Positions 7,427 to 15,019 are shown, counted from the first letter of the stretch. The stretch is 60,024 nucleotides of DNA from Clostridia bacterium (GCA_017469465.1 JAFUGH010000045.1:1-60024); one strand, 5' to 3'. The notes: generated from the sequence alone by a model not told the origin. Numbers and translations: made by a program.

Positions 7427-7621
7427 CTAATTCTTTTCTTCCTTACTTTCTTTTATCATTGCTTGGCAAGCAAAACAAAGTCCAGTAGCAGAATATTTAG
7501 TAAAAGAAATACCTCCTTGAGGTAACCATCCATTCTTTAAACAGAATTTTACCCGTTCTTCAAGCTTATTGCATACCTCTGTCACGGTTTCACCCACTGC
7601 AGAAATAATCTGGTACTCCAT
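7427..7621 (-). CDS. DUF1737-like small protein
   Basis: The 64-aa protein has the usual DUF1737 pattern: MEYQIISA at the start, a helix (VTEVCNKLEERVKFCLKNG), then GWLPQGGISF and a final QAMIK. The family is short and functionally uncharacterised. It is the first gene of the minus-strand cargo operon; its promoter is 56-84 bp upstream. Confidence 0.7.
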   Translation of the reverse strand: MEYQIISAVGETVTEVCNKLEERVKFCLKNGWLPQGGISFTKYSATGLCFACQAMIKESKEEKN

Positions 7622-7676
7622 TTTCCTTTCCTCCTTTAGTCAAATTCGGTTGTTTCAAGATTGATTTTTCCTGCTT

Positions 7677-7705
7677 ATCTTACCATAGATTTACATAAAT
7701 TTCAA
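7677..7705 (-). promoter_or_regulatory. Shared-type cargo promoter (copy 1)
   Basis: On the minus strand TTGAAA (7705-7700), a 17-nt spacer beginning TTTATGTAAAT, then TAAGAT (7682-7677). The same -35 plus spacer start occurs at five other transcription units in the window. Confidence 0.7.
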
Positions 7706-7764
7706 GAATATATGTAATATTTTCCTTGAATATGCTTTTTATTGTATCTTTCACTTCTTTTTCC

Positions 7765-7958
7765 AAAATTAGAACTGGTACTTTCTCGTACCACATAAGT
7801 CAGGTTCTGATTCCTGCTTCCCCCCTTCCAGACGGGTTACCCCTTGACATCACGTTAGCCAGGCAAAAGTTTCATTATTTTGTGTTCTAATTTTCTATAT
7901 TCACTTATACGGTGTATGCCTTATCTCTACGTCACTTTCGTTCCTAGAGCTAAGGTAT
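7765..7958 (-). ncRNA. Relic of an IS200/IS605 tnpB 3' end with omega-RNA-like structure
   Basis: This stretch is much richer in GC than its surroundings and is full of pairing. On the minus strand CCTTAGCTCTA pairs with TAGAGATAAGG around GGAACGAAAGTGACG; then come GGGGTAACCC, a CAGG-AATCAGAA-CCTG hairpin and GGTAC-GAGAAA-GTACC. AAAATTAGAAC (7765-7775) and GTTCTAATTTT (7884-7894) are perfect inverted ends. The sequence GAAGCAGGAATC is typical of IS605-family right ends, and GTGACG-TAGAGATA resembles the DNA for the V-T-P-V-E-I end of TnpB with a few bases lost. No tnpB frame remains. It could instead be an unrelated structured RNA. Confidence 0.45.
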
Positions 7959-8096
7959 CAATGTACAAATTCTGCCAAATGAATTGACATTTCTTCCTAG
8001 TTAGTTTATTCTATAATCAAGGTAATCAAAGTAAATTATGTATTCTTTGTAACTTATCTTTGGCAACAATGGATTACTAACTATAGTCTTATTATA

Positions 8097-8129
8097 GTGT
8101 AATCCATTTGTACTGTCAATAGATTACAC
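8097..8129 (+). promoter_or_regulatory. Candidate operator upstream of the 8163 gene
   Basis: GTGTAATC (8097-8104) and GATTACAC (8122-8129) are perfect 8-bp inverted repeats 17 nt apart, 34 bp before the start codon. The spacing suits a dimeric regulator. A related GGATTAC occurs at 8070. No regulator is assigned. Confidence 0.4.
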
Positions 8130-8162
8130 AAAATATTTATAAAAATTTAGGAGTGAGGAAAA

Positions 8163-9107
8163 ATGAAAGCAAATTATTATATTGAAAGTATGCCATTTTG
8201 CGAGGTTTTTGATAAATATTCGATTGAAAGTTTTGAGCAAGGCTTATATATTATTCCAGATAAAAAGGCAAATAGAAAACAAATACCTGCTGAAAAAGCA
8301 GAAGATGCAATGATAGAATTCTTAAACCTAGGAAGAAAATTTTATTACTGTGAAGACGTAAAAGATGTTGAGCTTATAAGCTTTGTGGAAAAATATGGTC
8401 TACTTGGATTCATGGAAGATTTTTCTGCCAATAAATACTATGTGACAAGTAATGATGTACTTTTAAGAGGATGCAACTTAATTACTGGTAAAGATGCTTT
8501 AATGAAAACAGATTTGCTAAAATATATGAAAATCTTTTTCCCTAGACTAAAAGAAAATCAAATAGAAAAATTAATAAAAGAATGTAACAAAATTCTTTCA
8601 GAGCCAGAAATGGAAGTAATTACAATTCAAGAACTTAATAGAAAACTAATTTTTTCTGAAGAATATGGGGAACCTGTAAAGATGATTGCTGAATACGCAA
8701 AAATTTTGTATGGAGCATTGAGAGCAAATAATAATGAAGAAGAATATAAAAGAATCAATCCTCTTATTTCAATGAATAAACTAGGAAATGAAATTCACAG
8801 AGTTCCAACGGAAATGGGAGTAAGATTCAACTACTTAAAACAAGGCATAGACTATAATTTCTTAATTAATGTTACACAAGATGTTTCTACCCTTAAAGCT
8901 TGTAAATATTGTGGAAGAGCATTCTTTGCCTCAAACCCAAAAGCAGAATATGATACACCAGGTTGCAAAAATAAAGCAAACGTGTATAAATCAAGAGGAA
9001 AAGTACTAGAAAAAAATATGATTTTTAAAGATGATGGTTCGATTGCTACAAAAATAGCGCCATCAGAAGATTTATCAAAGTTTTTTGCAAAATTTTTGAA
9101 AAAATAA
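8163..9107 (+). CDS. Cargo protein with C-terminal CGNR-like zinc finger (314 aa)
   Basis: The protein starts behind GGAGTGAGG. Most of it is helical and unrecognised. Near residues 245-275 it has CKYCGRAFFASNPKAEYDT followed by PGC and KNKANVYKSR, a C-x2-C...C-x-N/K finger of the sort found in CGNR and DUF6076-like proteins, ending in a basic tail suited to nucleic-acid binding. It lies 43 nt before the DUF1016 nuclease on the same strand, so the two may work together, for example as DNA-targeting partner and nuclease. That pairing is inference. Confidence 0.6.
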   Translation: MKANYYIESMPFCEVFDKYSIESFEQGLYIIPDKKANRKQIPAEKAEDAMIEFLNLGRKFYYCEDVKDVELISFVEKYGLLGFMEDFSANKYYVTSNDVLLRGCNLITGKDALMKTDLLKYMKIFFPRLKENQIEKLIKECNKILSEPEMEVITIQELNRKLIFSEEYGEPVKMIAEYAKILYGALRANNNEEEYKRINPLISMNKLGNEIHRVPTEMGVRFNYLKQGIDYNFLINVTQDVSTLKACKYCGRAFFASNPKAEYDTPGCKNKANVYKSRGKVLEKNMIFKDDGSIATKIAPSEDLSKFFAKFLKK

Positions 9108-9150
9108 AAATTAATAAGTTTGTATATAGTATAATTTGGAGGTTTTGACT

Positions 9151-10239
9151 ATGAATGAACTTGAAAAAATAAAAAATGAATTGAACATAAAATATCAAAA
9201 TACAGATGATATTGTGTCAGATATATGTACTATTATCGACTCTGCACAAGATTTTGTTTATGATGTTATACGAACAGTTATGGTAGCAAGAAACTGGTTG
9301 ATTGGTTACAGAATTGCTGAAGAAGAACTAAAAGGCTTGGATAGAGCCAATTACGGAGAAAGTACAATCATTAACATATCTGAAAAGTTGACAAGTATAT
9401 ATGGAAAAGGTTTTACTAAAACAAATGTATACAGTTTTTACTCTTTTTACAAAGTTTTTCCAGAGATTTTCCAGTCGACTGGAAAATTGAAAAGTAACCT
9501 TTCATGGACTCATTATGTAGTACTACTTCAAGTACATGACAAAGAAGCACGAGATTGGTATGAAAAAGAGGCATCAGAACAAACATGGAGTGTAAAGACA
9601 TTGCAACGCAATATTTCTTCTCAATATTATTACAGATTATTAAGTTCACAAGTTAAGCAACCAGTAATTGATGAAATGAAAACTCTCACAAAAAAATATG
9701 ACGAAGATAAACTGGAATTCATAAAAAATCCTGTAGTAGCTGAATTTTTAGGATTTACTCCAGATCAATCTTTTTCAGAAACACAATTAGAAGCAAGTAT
9801 TATTACTAATATTCAAAAATTTTTACTTGAACTAGGAAAAGGTTTCTCTTTTGTCGCAAGACAACAACATATTCATACAGAAAAGGAAGATTATTTTATA
9901 GATTTGGTATTCTATAATTACATTTTGAAATGTTTTGTTTTAATTGATTTAAAAACAAGTAAAATAACACATCAGGATGTTGGGCAAATGGATATGTATG
10001 TTAGAATGTACGATGAATTAAAGAAATCAAAAGACGATAATCCAACAATTGGTATTGTCCTTTGTTCTGATACAGATGAAGATATTGCAAAATACTCAAT
10101 ATTACATGGAAATGAGCAATTATTTGCAAGTAAATATAAATTATATCTTCCAACAGAAGATGAACTTAGAGCAGAAATAGAAACACAGAAGGCAATTTTT
10201 CAGTTGCAACAAAAAGAAAATAAAGAAATAAAGAATTAA
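9151..10239 (+). CDS. DUF1016/YhcG-like PD-(D/E)XK nuclease
   Basis: A 362-aa protein with the two-part layout of the family: an N-terminal DUF1016 helical domain (VVARNWLIGYRIAEEE, GKGFTKTNVYSFYSFYKVFP, LSWTHYVVLL) and a C-terminal nuclease domain. The latter has FIDLVFYNYILKCFVLIDLK; the aspartates and the D-x-K form the active-site pattern, and GQMDMYV is the family helix. Start is ATG 9151 (GGAGG 8 nt upstream), not TTG 9136. Homologs occur on mobile elements and in restriction-related loci. A strong terminator follows at 10251. Confidence 0.88.
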   Translation: MNELEKIKNELNIKYQNTDDIVSDICTIIDSAQDFVYDVIRTVMVARNWLIGYRIAEEELKGLDRANYGESTIINISEKLTSIYGKGFTKTNVYSFYSFYKVFPEIFQSTGKLKSNLSWTHYVVLLQVHDKEARDWYEKEASEQTWSVKTLQRNISSQYYYRLLSSQVKQPVIDEMKTLTKKYDEDKLEFIKNPVVAEFLGFTPDQSFSETQLEASIITNIQKFLLELGKGFSFVARQQHIHTEKEDYFIDLVFYNYILKCFVLIDLKTSKITHQDVGQMDMYVRMYDELKKSKDDNPTIGIVLCSDTDEDIAKYSILHGNEQLFASKYKLYLPTEDELRAEIETQKAIFQLQQKENKEIKN

Positions 10240-10250
10240 AAAAATTTAAA

Positions 10251-10309
10251 TGCTCTGCCAATCATATGTTACAATTAGTTGTGACATATAACCAGCAGAG
10301 CATTTTTAT
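10251..10309 (+). terminator. Terminator after the DUF1016 gene
   Basis: TGCTCTGC (10251-10258) pairs with GCAGAGCA (10295-10302), with an inner TATGT...ACATA helix, followed by TTTTTATT. Confidence 0.75.
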
Positions 10310-10310
10310 T

Positions 10311-10378
10311 GTGCAAAGAGTGGTGAATCAAGTCCACACGGGAGCTCCTCTCGGGGAACCCTCTACTCCCTGCAAAGT
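10311..10378 (-). ncRNA. Second possible IS200/IS605 right-end relic
   Basis: A short GC-rich stretch between convergent genes. On the minus strand GGGAG-TAGAGGGTTCCCCGAGAGGAG-CTCCC folds into a hairpin, then GTGTGGACTTGATTCACCAC forms a second. The words GGAGCTCCCGTG and GTGATTCAC are like tnpB omega-RNA 3' regions of IS605-type elements. It is too short to be sure; it may simply be the terminator region of the MazG-like gene. Confidence 0.3.
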
Positions 10379-10386
10379 AAATATTA

Positions 10387-10713
10387 TTATTGTTCTATAA
10401 CCTTTTCCAAAAAGATTTTTTCTTCAAAAGCACCTCGTTTTTCATTCTTCTTGTCTGCACAATCAATCACATCTTGTAATGTCCTACCTTCCAACTTGGC
10501 AAGTGCTCTTATAATTTCAAGCATATCTGCTAATTCTTCAATTCTGTCATCTCCTGATGCTTCTAAAACCTCATGATATTCTTCATTCAGCTTCTTTTCT
10601 AGTTCCACTTTAAAAGTAGAATCATCCAAAATTGTAGTAACAGGTATTTCACCTTTTGATTCAATAATGCTTGGTATATTGTCTCGAACTAGTTTATTAT
10701 AAACTCTTTCCAT
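10387..10713 (-). CDS. MazG-like nucleotide pyrophosphohydrolase
   Basis: The 108-aa protein begins MERVYNKLVRDNIPSII, the hallmark of phage and element-borne MazG-like proteins (phosphoribosyl-ATP pyrophosphatase-like). Metal-binding acidic residues are seen in EEYHEVLEA and, one helix later, EELADMLEIIRAL, the E-x-x-E / E-x-x-D four-helix pattern. Such enzymes hydrolyse noncanonical or alarmone-type nucleotides. It is a single-gene minus-strand unit in the cargo. Confidence 0.85.
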   Translation of the reverse strand: MERVYNKLVRDNIPSIIESKGEIPVTTILDDSTFKVELEKKLNEEYHEVLEASGDDRIEELADMLEIIRALAKLEGRTLQDVIDCADKKNEKRGAFEEKIFLEKVIEQ

Positions 10714-10809
10714 TAATACCCCTCCTCCTTACTAATCATAGTTTTGATTATATATTAAGAACTAATGTTTGTAAATTCTTTTTCTAAATTATTAAAGAAA
10801 ATAAAAATA

Positions 10810-10838
10810 TTGAAATTTACATAAATCTATTATATAAT
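10810..10838 (+). promoter_or_regulatory. Shared-type cargo promoter (copy 2)
   Basis: TTGAAA (10810-10815), a 17-nt spacer beginning TTTACATAAAT, and TATAAT (10833-10838). It is followed by the leader AAATAAATTTTGAAA...GAATTTGATTAAAGGAGG, which is partly repeated at 14294 and 14974. Confidence 0.75.
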
Positions 10839-10892
10839 AAATAAGTTAAATAAATTTTGAAATCACCGAATTTGATTAAAGGAGGAAGCTTC

Positions 10893-11591
10893 ATGAAAGA
10901 GCGAGTAGAAAAATTCGGTCCAACTGAAATTGTTTTGAGAGATAATGAACTTATGCTTGGAATTCAGCAGATTATTGAAGATGCGATTAAAAAGGGCTAT
11001 AAAAAAAGTTGGGTTATCAATGCAATTTCTCAAAGATGGCGAGATATGATTCCTATGCAAGAGAAAGATAAGTTGGAATTAACTGATGATGAAAAATCAT
11101 TTTTTGAAAAAGTTGACAAATTTTACTCGGATTATGGACAAGCATTTGTGATGCGAGCAAGCTGGCGTGAAAATAAATCAAACTGGGAAAATAGAGACAA
11201 AATAGAAGAAAAAGCTAATGACACTTGCTATAAAAAAAGAATTCTTGATTCTTTGAGAATAGCTACCAAGAGTATATATTGTATATTTTGTAGAGAGGAC
11301 ACCATTACACTTCAAAAAATAGAGCAGTACAATAAGAAGCTATTTGGCTTTATACATGGACTTCTTGATCCGTATACTATAAATTGTGCTCTTGATGATT
11401 TATATTTAGTTGATGATATGCCAATTTATATTTTGGAAGAAAAAGAACGAAGAAAGTACGAAAATATCTATGCATTTACGATTGAATGTAATGAGAATTA
11501 CCGTGAATTTTGTAAAAAGTATTCCTATCGAAACACAGAACTTAATAGGGCAGCGATGCAGTTAATTTGGATCATTTCCACGTATTATTAA
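10893..11591 (+). CDS. Cargo protein, unknown (232 aa)
   Basis: The start is ATG 10893 behind AAAGGAGGAAG; an ORF extended upstream would begin before the ribosome binding site. The protein is largely helical and charged (IQQIIEDAIKKGYKKSWVINAISQRW, DKLELTDDEKSFFEKVDKFYSDYG), with one C-x-x-C in YCIFCRED near residue 130. No membrane helix or signal peptide. It is the first gene after the shared promoter and is followed 53 nt later by another unknown gene. Function not recognised. Confidence 0.6.
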   Translation: MKERVEKFGPTEIVLRDNELMLGIQQIIEDAIKKGYKKSWVINAISQRWRDMIPMQEKDKLELTDDEKSFFEKVDKFYSDYGQAFVMRASWRENKSNWENRDKIEEKANDTCYKKRILDSLRIATKSIYCIFCREDTITLQKIEQYNKKLFGFIHGLLDPYTINCALDDLYLVDDMPIYILEEKERRKYENIYAFTIECNENYREFCKKYSYRNTELNRAAMQLIWIISTYY

Positions 11592-11644
11592 TCTTTTTTA
11601 GATAGTTGGTTGATATTATTGCAGAATTGAGGAGGTAATGAAGA

Positions 11645-12307
11645 ATGAAGAACGCAAAGGACAACATGTTTGTTTTAATTGAAGCATCTAAGCTGTCGCT
11701 CGATGATAAGTTCATGCAACATAGACCTACATCAGATAATGAACGGAGGTTTAAAAAGTTACTCACTAAGGCTATCAAAAACGGCTTGAGTGATTTCTGG
11801 GTTTCAACATTAGATCCTTCTTTTAACGAAGATAAAACTAATATAGTTTTTGAAGCTGGTAAGATGCCTGCAGTTGGAAAATCTTATAACTGGTGGGAGA
11901 AAAAAGCCGATGAGTATTTGCCAGAGCGTGGTAGCCATCTTGGTACCAAAAAAGAGCGTATAGCATTCTTAGGAGTACTCATTAAGACATTAGTGGAAAG
12001 AGGCTCAACTTTTCATAATTCATGGAAGGCAGTTTGTGATGACTCTATATTTTTGGGACATTACCGCAATTCAGTAAATGCTAAGTTTGATTTTGAGGTA
12101 ACTGGCTCCAGGGAAATCTGTGGTTTCTGCGACCTTGCTAATACATACAAGATTTTGGCGTGGGACAAAGAAGCCGGTGGCTTTTGGCTTGCTGGCAGTT
12201 GTTACTGTAACTATGGCGACTACTTTCCGTTGGCTAGTCTATTTCATTACACTCATCATTATACTGGTAGCAACTATAGTGTTGGTTGGATAGTGCTTTC
12301 AAAGTAG
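11645..12307 (+). CDS. Cargo protein, unknown (220 aa)
   Basis: Starts behind GAGGAGGTAATG. A soluble protein with aromatic-rich C-terminal half (YKILAWDKEAGGFWLAG, FHYTHHYTGSNYSVGWIV) and clustered cysteines (EICGFCDLAN and GSCYCNYGDY), which may bind a metal. The N-terminal half is helical. It is followed by a terminator inside a copy of the relaxase 3' region. Its base composition is higher in GC than adjacent cargo, suggesting separate origin. Confidence 0.6.
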   Translation: MKNAKDNMFVLIEASKLSLDDKFMQHRPTSDNERRFKKLLTKAIKNGLSDFWVSTLDPSFNEDKTNIVFEAGKMPAVGKSYNWWEKKADEYLPERGSHLGTKKERIAFLGVLIKTLVERGSTFHNSWKAVCDDSIFLGHYRNSVNAKFDFEVTGSREICGFCDLANTYKILAWDKEAGGFWLAGSCYCNYGDYFPLASLFHYTHHYTGSNYSVGWIVLSK

Positions 12308-12345
12308 CATTGACCATTGTTATGAAACAACATAACTAGTCATTT

Positions 12346-12381
12346 TGGCAGAGAATTTAAGGTTCTCTGCCATTTATTTTA
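12346..12381. terminator. Terminator between cargo and relaxase remnant
   Basis: TGGCAGAGAA and TTCTCTGCCA form a 10-bp stem followed by TTTATTTT. A copy is at 16276-16311. Confidence 0.75.
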
Positions 12382-12401
12382 TTAAGCTATAAGCATATTA
12401 T

Positions 12402-12572
12402 TTATCTCTCCCTTCCTCTATCTTTCTTTTTAGGTTTAACCTGTTGACTTTTTTCTTCCTCTCGTAATTTCTTGTGAAGTTCATCTTTCTTAATCTGTGA
12501 AACTCGCATTTGAATCCCCTTACAAGTTTTTAATTCTTCAGCAAGTGGTGTAATTTGTTTTGAAATTTCTAC
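12402..12572 (-). pseudogene. Remnant of a relaxase gene 3' end
   Basis: The frame encodes EISKQITPLAEELKTCKGIQ, then MRVSQIKKDELHKKLREEE, ending KPKKKDRGRER and a stop. It is nearly identical to the end of the IME1 relaxase at 16331-16501. Homology stops abruptly at 12572. There is no start codon; it is a leftover of a duplicated or replaced mobA. Confidence 0.85.
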
Positions 12573-12593
12573 TTAATAAAATCTTTCAACAAA

Positions 12594-12626
12594 TTAAAAA
12601 GAGCAGTAGAAATAAATCTACCACTC
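12594..12626 (-). terminator. Terminator of the 12648 gene
   Basis: On the minus strand GAGTGGTAGA pairs with TCTACTGCTC around TTTATT, followed by TTTTTAATTT. Confidence 0.7.
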
Positions 12627-12647
12627 AATATATTATATTATAATATT

Positions 12648-12884
12648 TTACCATGATATTTTTACATAAGGCTTGCCTTCTTTATCACATACTTCTATCC
12701 TATATCCTAACTCCTCAAGCCAATGAGCATTTTCTTCAAGTATATTACCATCGATAGTACATGAAAATTGTAGCTTTGAAAATGCATTATCCATTCTTTT
12801 CGCAATATACCTTCTCTCATCACTAACAATCTTTGAATGCAGCTTTTCTTCAATCATTTGCCGAGCATCATTTGCTTTCATCAT
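12648..12884 (-). CDS. Small cargo protein, unknown (78 aa)
   Basis: A 78-aa protein beginning MMKANDARQMIEEKLHSK and ending KPYVKISW. The pattern helix, long helix, then strand ending V-x-I-x-W resembles small phage structural or accessory proteins, but no family can be named. It starts behind AGGAGG. It faces away from the 13073 gene; both have the shared promoter, and a 16-bp palindrome lies in its leader. Confidence 0.6.
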   Translation of the reverse strand: MMKANDARQMIEEKLHSKIVSDERRYIAKRMDNAFSKLQFSCTIDGNILEENAHWLEELGYRIEVCDKEGKPYVKISW

Positions 12885-12896
12885 GCTAAAACCTCC

Positions 12897-12912
12897 TTAA
12901 ACAATTGTTTAA
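12897..12912. promoter_or_regulatory. 16-bp perfect palindrome TTAAACAATTGTTTAA
   Basis: Perfect dyad immediately upstream of the ribosome binding site of the 12648 gene, in its untranslated leader. It is a plausible operator for a dimeric regulator; chance is possible in AT-rich DNA. Confidence 0.4.
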
Positions 12913-12941
12913 TCTTCTCATAATTATACATTCTATCTGTG

Positions 12942-12970
12942 ATTATGCACCTGTTTTACATAATTTTCAA
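12942..12970 (-). promoter_or_regulatory. Shared-type cargo promoter (copy 3, divergent)
   Basis: On the minus strand TTGAAA (12970-12965), a 17-nt spacer beginning ATTATGTAAAA, then CATAAT (12947-12942). It drives the 78-aa gene and lies back to back with copy 4. Confidence 0.7.
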
Positions 12971-12988
12971 TATACAACCGTAAAAAAC

Positions 12989-13017
12989 TTGAAATTTATG
13001 TAAAACTGTGATAGACT
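12989..13017 (+). promoter_or_regulatory. Shared-type cargo promoter (copy 4, divergent)
   Basis: TTGAAA (12989-12994), a 17-nt spacer beginning TTTATGTAAAA, then TAGACT (13012-13017), upstream of the zinc-ribbon gene at 13073. Confidence 0.65.
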
Positions 13018-13072
13018 TCAAGAGTAATGAATTATTTCAAAGACCAGCTTTTAAATAAGAGGAGGTAATAAC

Positions 13073-13324
13073 ATGTCAGTCAAGAATGTACTTTTGAAAC
13101 ATCGTTGCCCTGTATGCAAATACAATTCTGAGGAACTATATGAAAAATCGACACATGAACTTTCCGTCTTTGGAGGTTTGTCTATATCTTATTCATTCAT
13201 AGAGTTGAAGTCTGGAAGCGACAGATTTGTTCAGATTAAACATGATAACAAGAATTACGTAGGTTGCCCGAAATGTGGAACGGTTTTGATGGCTAATGTA
13301 TGTGAAACGGAAGAAGAACTCTAA
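13073..13324 (+). CDS. Small zinc-ribbon-like cargo protein (83 aa)
   Basis: Two cysteine pairs, CPVC near residue 12 and CPKCG near residue 65, frame a strand-rich middle (LSVFGGLSISYSFIEL), the layout of a zinc ribbon. It starts behind AGAGGAGGT. It may bind nucleic acid or protein; partner unknown. It probably shares a transcript with the next two genes. Confidence 0.6.
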   Translation: MSVKNVLLKHRCPVCKYNSEELYEKSTHELSVFGGLSISYSFIELKSGSDRFVQIKHDNKNYVGCPKCGTVLMANVCETEEEL

Positions 13325-13414
13325 AAAGTTTTGTTGTTCATTTTTGATATATTTACCCTAGAAATCATTGGTTACTATTCATATAATAATTAATTAGAGA
13401 AAGGTGGCATAACT

Positions 13415-13987
13415 ATGACGCAAGCTCTAAGTAGTGTACTAAAAAAACATTTTAGTCAAATTAAAGCCATGAAAGCTAAAACAGTTAAAATGAAAGAACA
13501 AGTTTGTGAAAAAGGTTTTCAACTTTATGGTTTTTACGGTAATTGGAGAAGAGAATGTTCGCATGCGTTCATAAGAATAATGTCTGAAAATCTTGGAAAT
13601 CTAGTAAGATATGAGTGCTGTATGTGTCATGAAGTAATAGATACAGATGAAGGCAAGCCAGAATATATTGATACGTTTACAGTTCCTCTTTCGTTAGATT
13701 GGCTATCATTGAGCTATTATATTGATCAGAAAATAAAAATGTGTACACCACCTGAATGTATGGCTATAATAAAAAGCAAAGAGGAAGAATATAAAAAAAT
13801 TGATGAAGAATGGTTCAGAATGAAAGAAGAATTAAGGGAATTAGAAGAAAAAATTGAATCAATGGAAACTCAATTGGAAGAATATGCTAATTCCATATAT
13901 AAGTTTTTGGGGAAACCCAGAGTTAAGTACATTCATGTTCCTTCTTCTCATTATGATTTTGATGATCCCGAACCTTATGATACATGA
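13415..13987 (+). CDS. Cargo protein with coiled coil and cysteine pair (190 aa)
   Basis: The start follows AAAGGTGG. The N-terminal 35 residues are basic, then a globular part has RRECSHAFIRIM and YECCMCHEVID, a possible Cys/His metal site. Residues about 115-165 form a strong coiled coil (KEEEYKKIDEEWFRMKEE, LRELEEKIESMETQLEEY). The tail is acidic and proline-rich. No family is recognised; the shape suggests an oligomeric scaffold. Confidence 0.6.
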   Translation: MTQALSSVLKKHFSQIKAMKAKTVKMKEQVCEKGFQLYGFYGNWRRECSHAFIRIMSENLGNLVRYECCMCHEVIDTDEGKPEYIDTFTVPLSLDWLSLSYYIDQKIKMCTPPECMAIIKSKEEEYKKIDEEWFRMKEELRELEEKIESMETQLEEYANSIYKFLGKPRVKYIHVPSSHYDFDDPEPYDT

Positions 13988-14005
13988 TGAATGAGAGGTT
14001 ATGCC

Positions 14006-14185
14006 ATGAATATATCAGATATAAAAAAATGGCTACTTAAATATCGGGGTAGTGCTAAGCCTTCAGAAAGAGTTAAGAATGAATTACCAAAAGGATTCAT
14101 TCCCGGTAAAGTCACCACTGAAGGTATGAGTGCTGTATCTGAGTCCATTCGTGAGAGAATGTTACATGAAGAACGTAAACAATGA
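14006..14185 (+). CDS. Small cargo protein, unknown (59 aa)
   Basis: ATG 14006 is chosen because AGAGGT lies 6 nt upstream and overlaps the alternative start at 13991. The peptide is basic (IKKWLLKYRGSAKPSERVKNE, in two parts) with a helical C-terminus. It begins 18 nt after the coiled-coil gene and ends before a terminator. Function unknown. Confidence 0.5.
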   Translation: MNISDIKKWLLKYRGSAKPSERVKNELPKGFIPGKVTTEGMSAVSESIRERMLHEERKQ

Positions 14186-14198
14186 TTTCAAAGATTAT

Positions 14199-14238
14199 AT
14201 AGAGAGGTTGATAGATTATCAGTCTCTCTAATTTTTTG
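14199..14238 (+). terminator. Terminator of the 13073-14185 unit
   Basis: TAGAGAG pairs with CTCTCTA around a GATA/TATC inner pair, followed by ATTTTTT. Confidence 0.65.
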
Positions 14239-14255
14239 AGTATTGTTTAAAAAAC

Positions 14256-14284
14256 TTGAAAATTATGTAAATATATGTTATGAT
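14256..14284 (+). promoter_or_regulatory. Shared-type cargo promoter (copy 5)
   Basis: TTGAAA (14256-14261), a 17-nt spacer beginning ATTATGTAAAT, then TATGAT (14279-14284). The leader after it repeats AAATAAATTTTGAAA from copy 2. Confidence 0.7.
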
Positions 14285-14341
14285 AAGCTAGTCAAATAAA
14301 TTTTGAAACGACTGAATTAGAATTAAGGAGGTAGTTATGGT

Positions 14342-14959
14342 ATGAAACAATTAGGAAAGATTTTTCGGTGTATTGTTGGTGACGAATGTGGATTTTTTGG
14401 AGAAGGAAATAGGCAATGGTATTATACACTTGCTTTAGTAATTAATGTGATGATTGCGTGGATGAAATTACCACACAATGTAGCTGTTACTTTTACAATC
14501 CTTTCAGCTATCCATCTTGTATCTATCCACATATATGAACTAATTGGATTATATTTTATTCGAGATGCTTCTATTGCATATACATATATCTTTATACATA
14601 GTATGATTTTGATTATAGCTTTGATTACTCATTGGAAATTTAGTCTTATGTCTATTTTAATTATGATTATATTTCTTTTCATTGCACCTGACGAAGTTGG
14701 TTGGAACATTTTTTCTAGACTCTTTATAAAAAGTAGCTATGCACCTACGTATAGTAAATTAGAATCTTTTATAGCACTTTCTGCACATACAATAGTTTTT
14801 ACTATCTTTATTATTACGGTATGTCAATTACCTTTTTTATGGTGGGGCAAGTTACTTATAATTGCAGCTATGATGGGATTGCATCCAATAATTGACTATT
14901 TTGAAGGCGAATGTGTAGATGTTATTGTAGCTGTAGAAGATATTATTAGCGAAATATAA
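14342..14959 (+). CDS. Multi-pass cargo membrane protein, unknown (205 aa)
   Basis: Starts behind AAGGAGGTAG. After a short cytoplasmic start containing two cysteines, about six hydrophobic helices follow (including ALVINVMIAW, IFIHSMILIIALI, MSILIMIIFLFIA, AHTIVFTIFIITV, LLIIAAMMGLHPII). The C-terminus is acidic. It does not match a transporter family that I recognise. With 15020 and 16029 it gives the cargo three membrane proteins. Confidence 0.6.
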   Translation: MKQLGKIFRCIVGDECGFFGEGNRQWYYTLALVINVMIAWMKLPHNVAVTFTILSAIHLVSIHIYELIGLYFIRDASIAYTYIFIHSMILIIALITHWKFSLMSILIMIIFLFIAPDEVGWNIFSRLFIKSSYAPTYSKLESFIALSAHTIVFTIFIITVCQLPFLWWGKLLIIAAMMGLHPIIDYFEGECVDVIVAVEDIISEI

Positions 14960-15019
14960 GAAAGAATAGAAATTAAATGAATTGTGAAATGACTGAATTT
15001 GATTAAATGGAGTTAAGAA

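Larger units (their letters stand above)
12322..12572. repeat. Direct repeat of the relaxase 3' region (copy A)
   Basis: About 250 bp matching 16252-16501 at roughly 90 percent by eye: ATGAAACAACATAACTAG, the TGGCAGAGAA terminator and the last 56 codons of the relaxase. The two copies flank 3.7 kb of cargo, suggesting that the block was inserted or duplicated by recombination. Confidence 0.85.
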
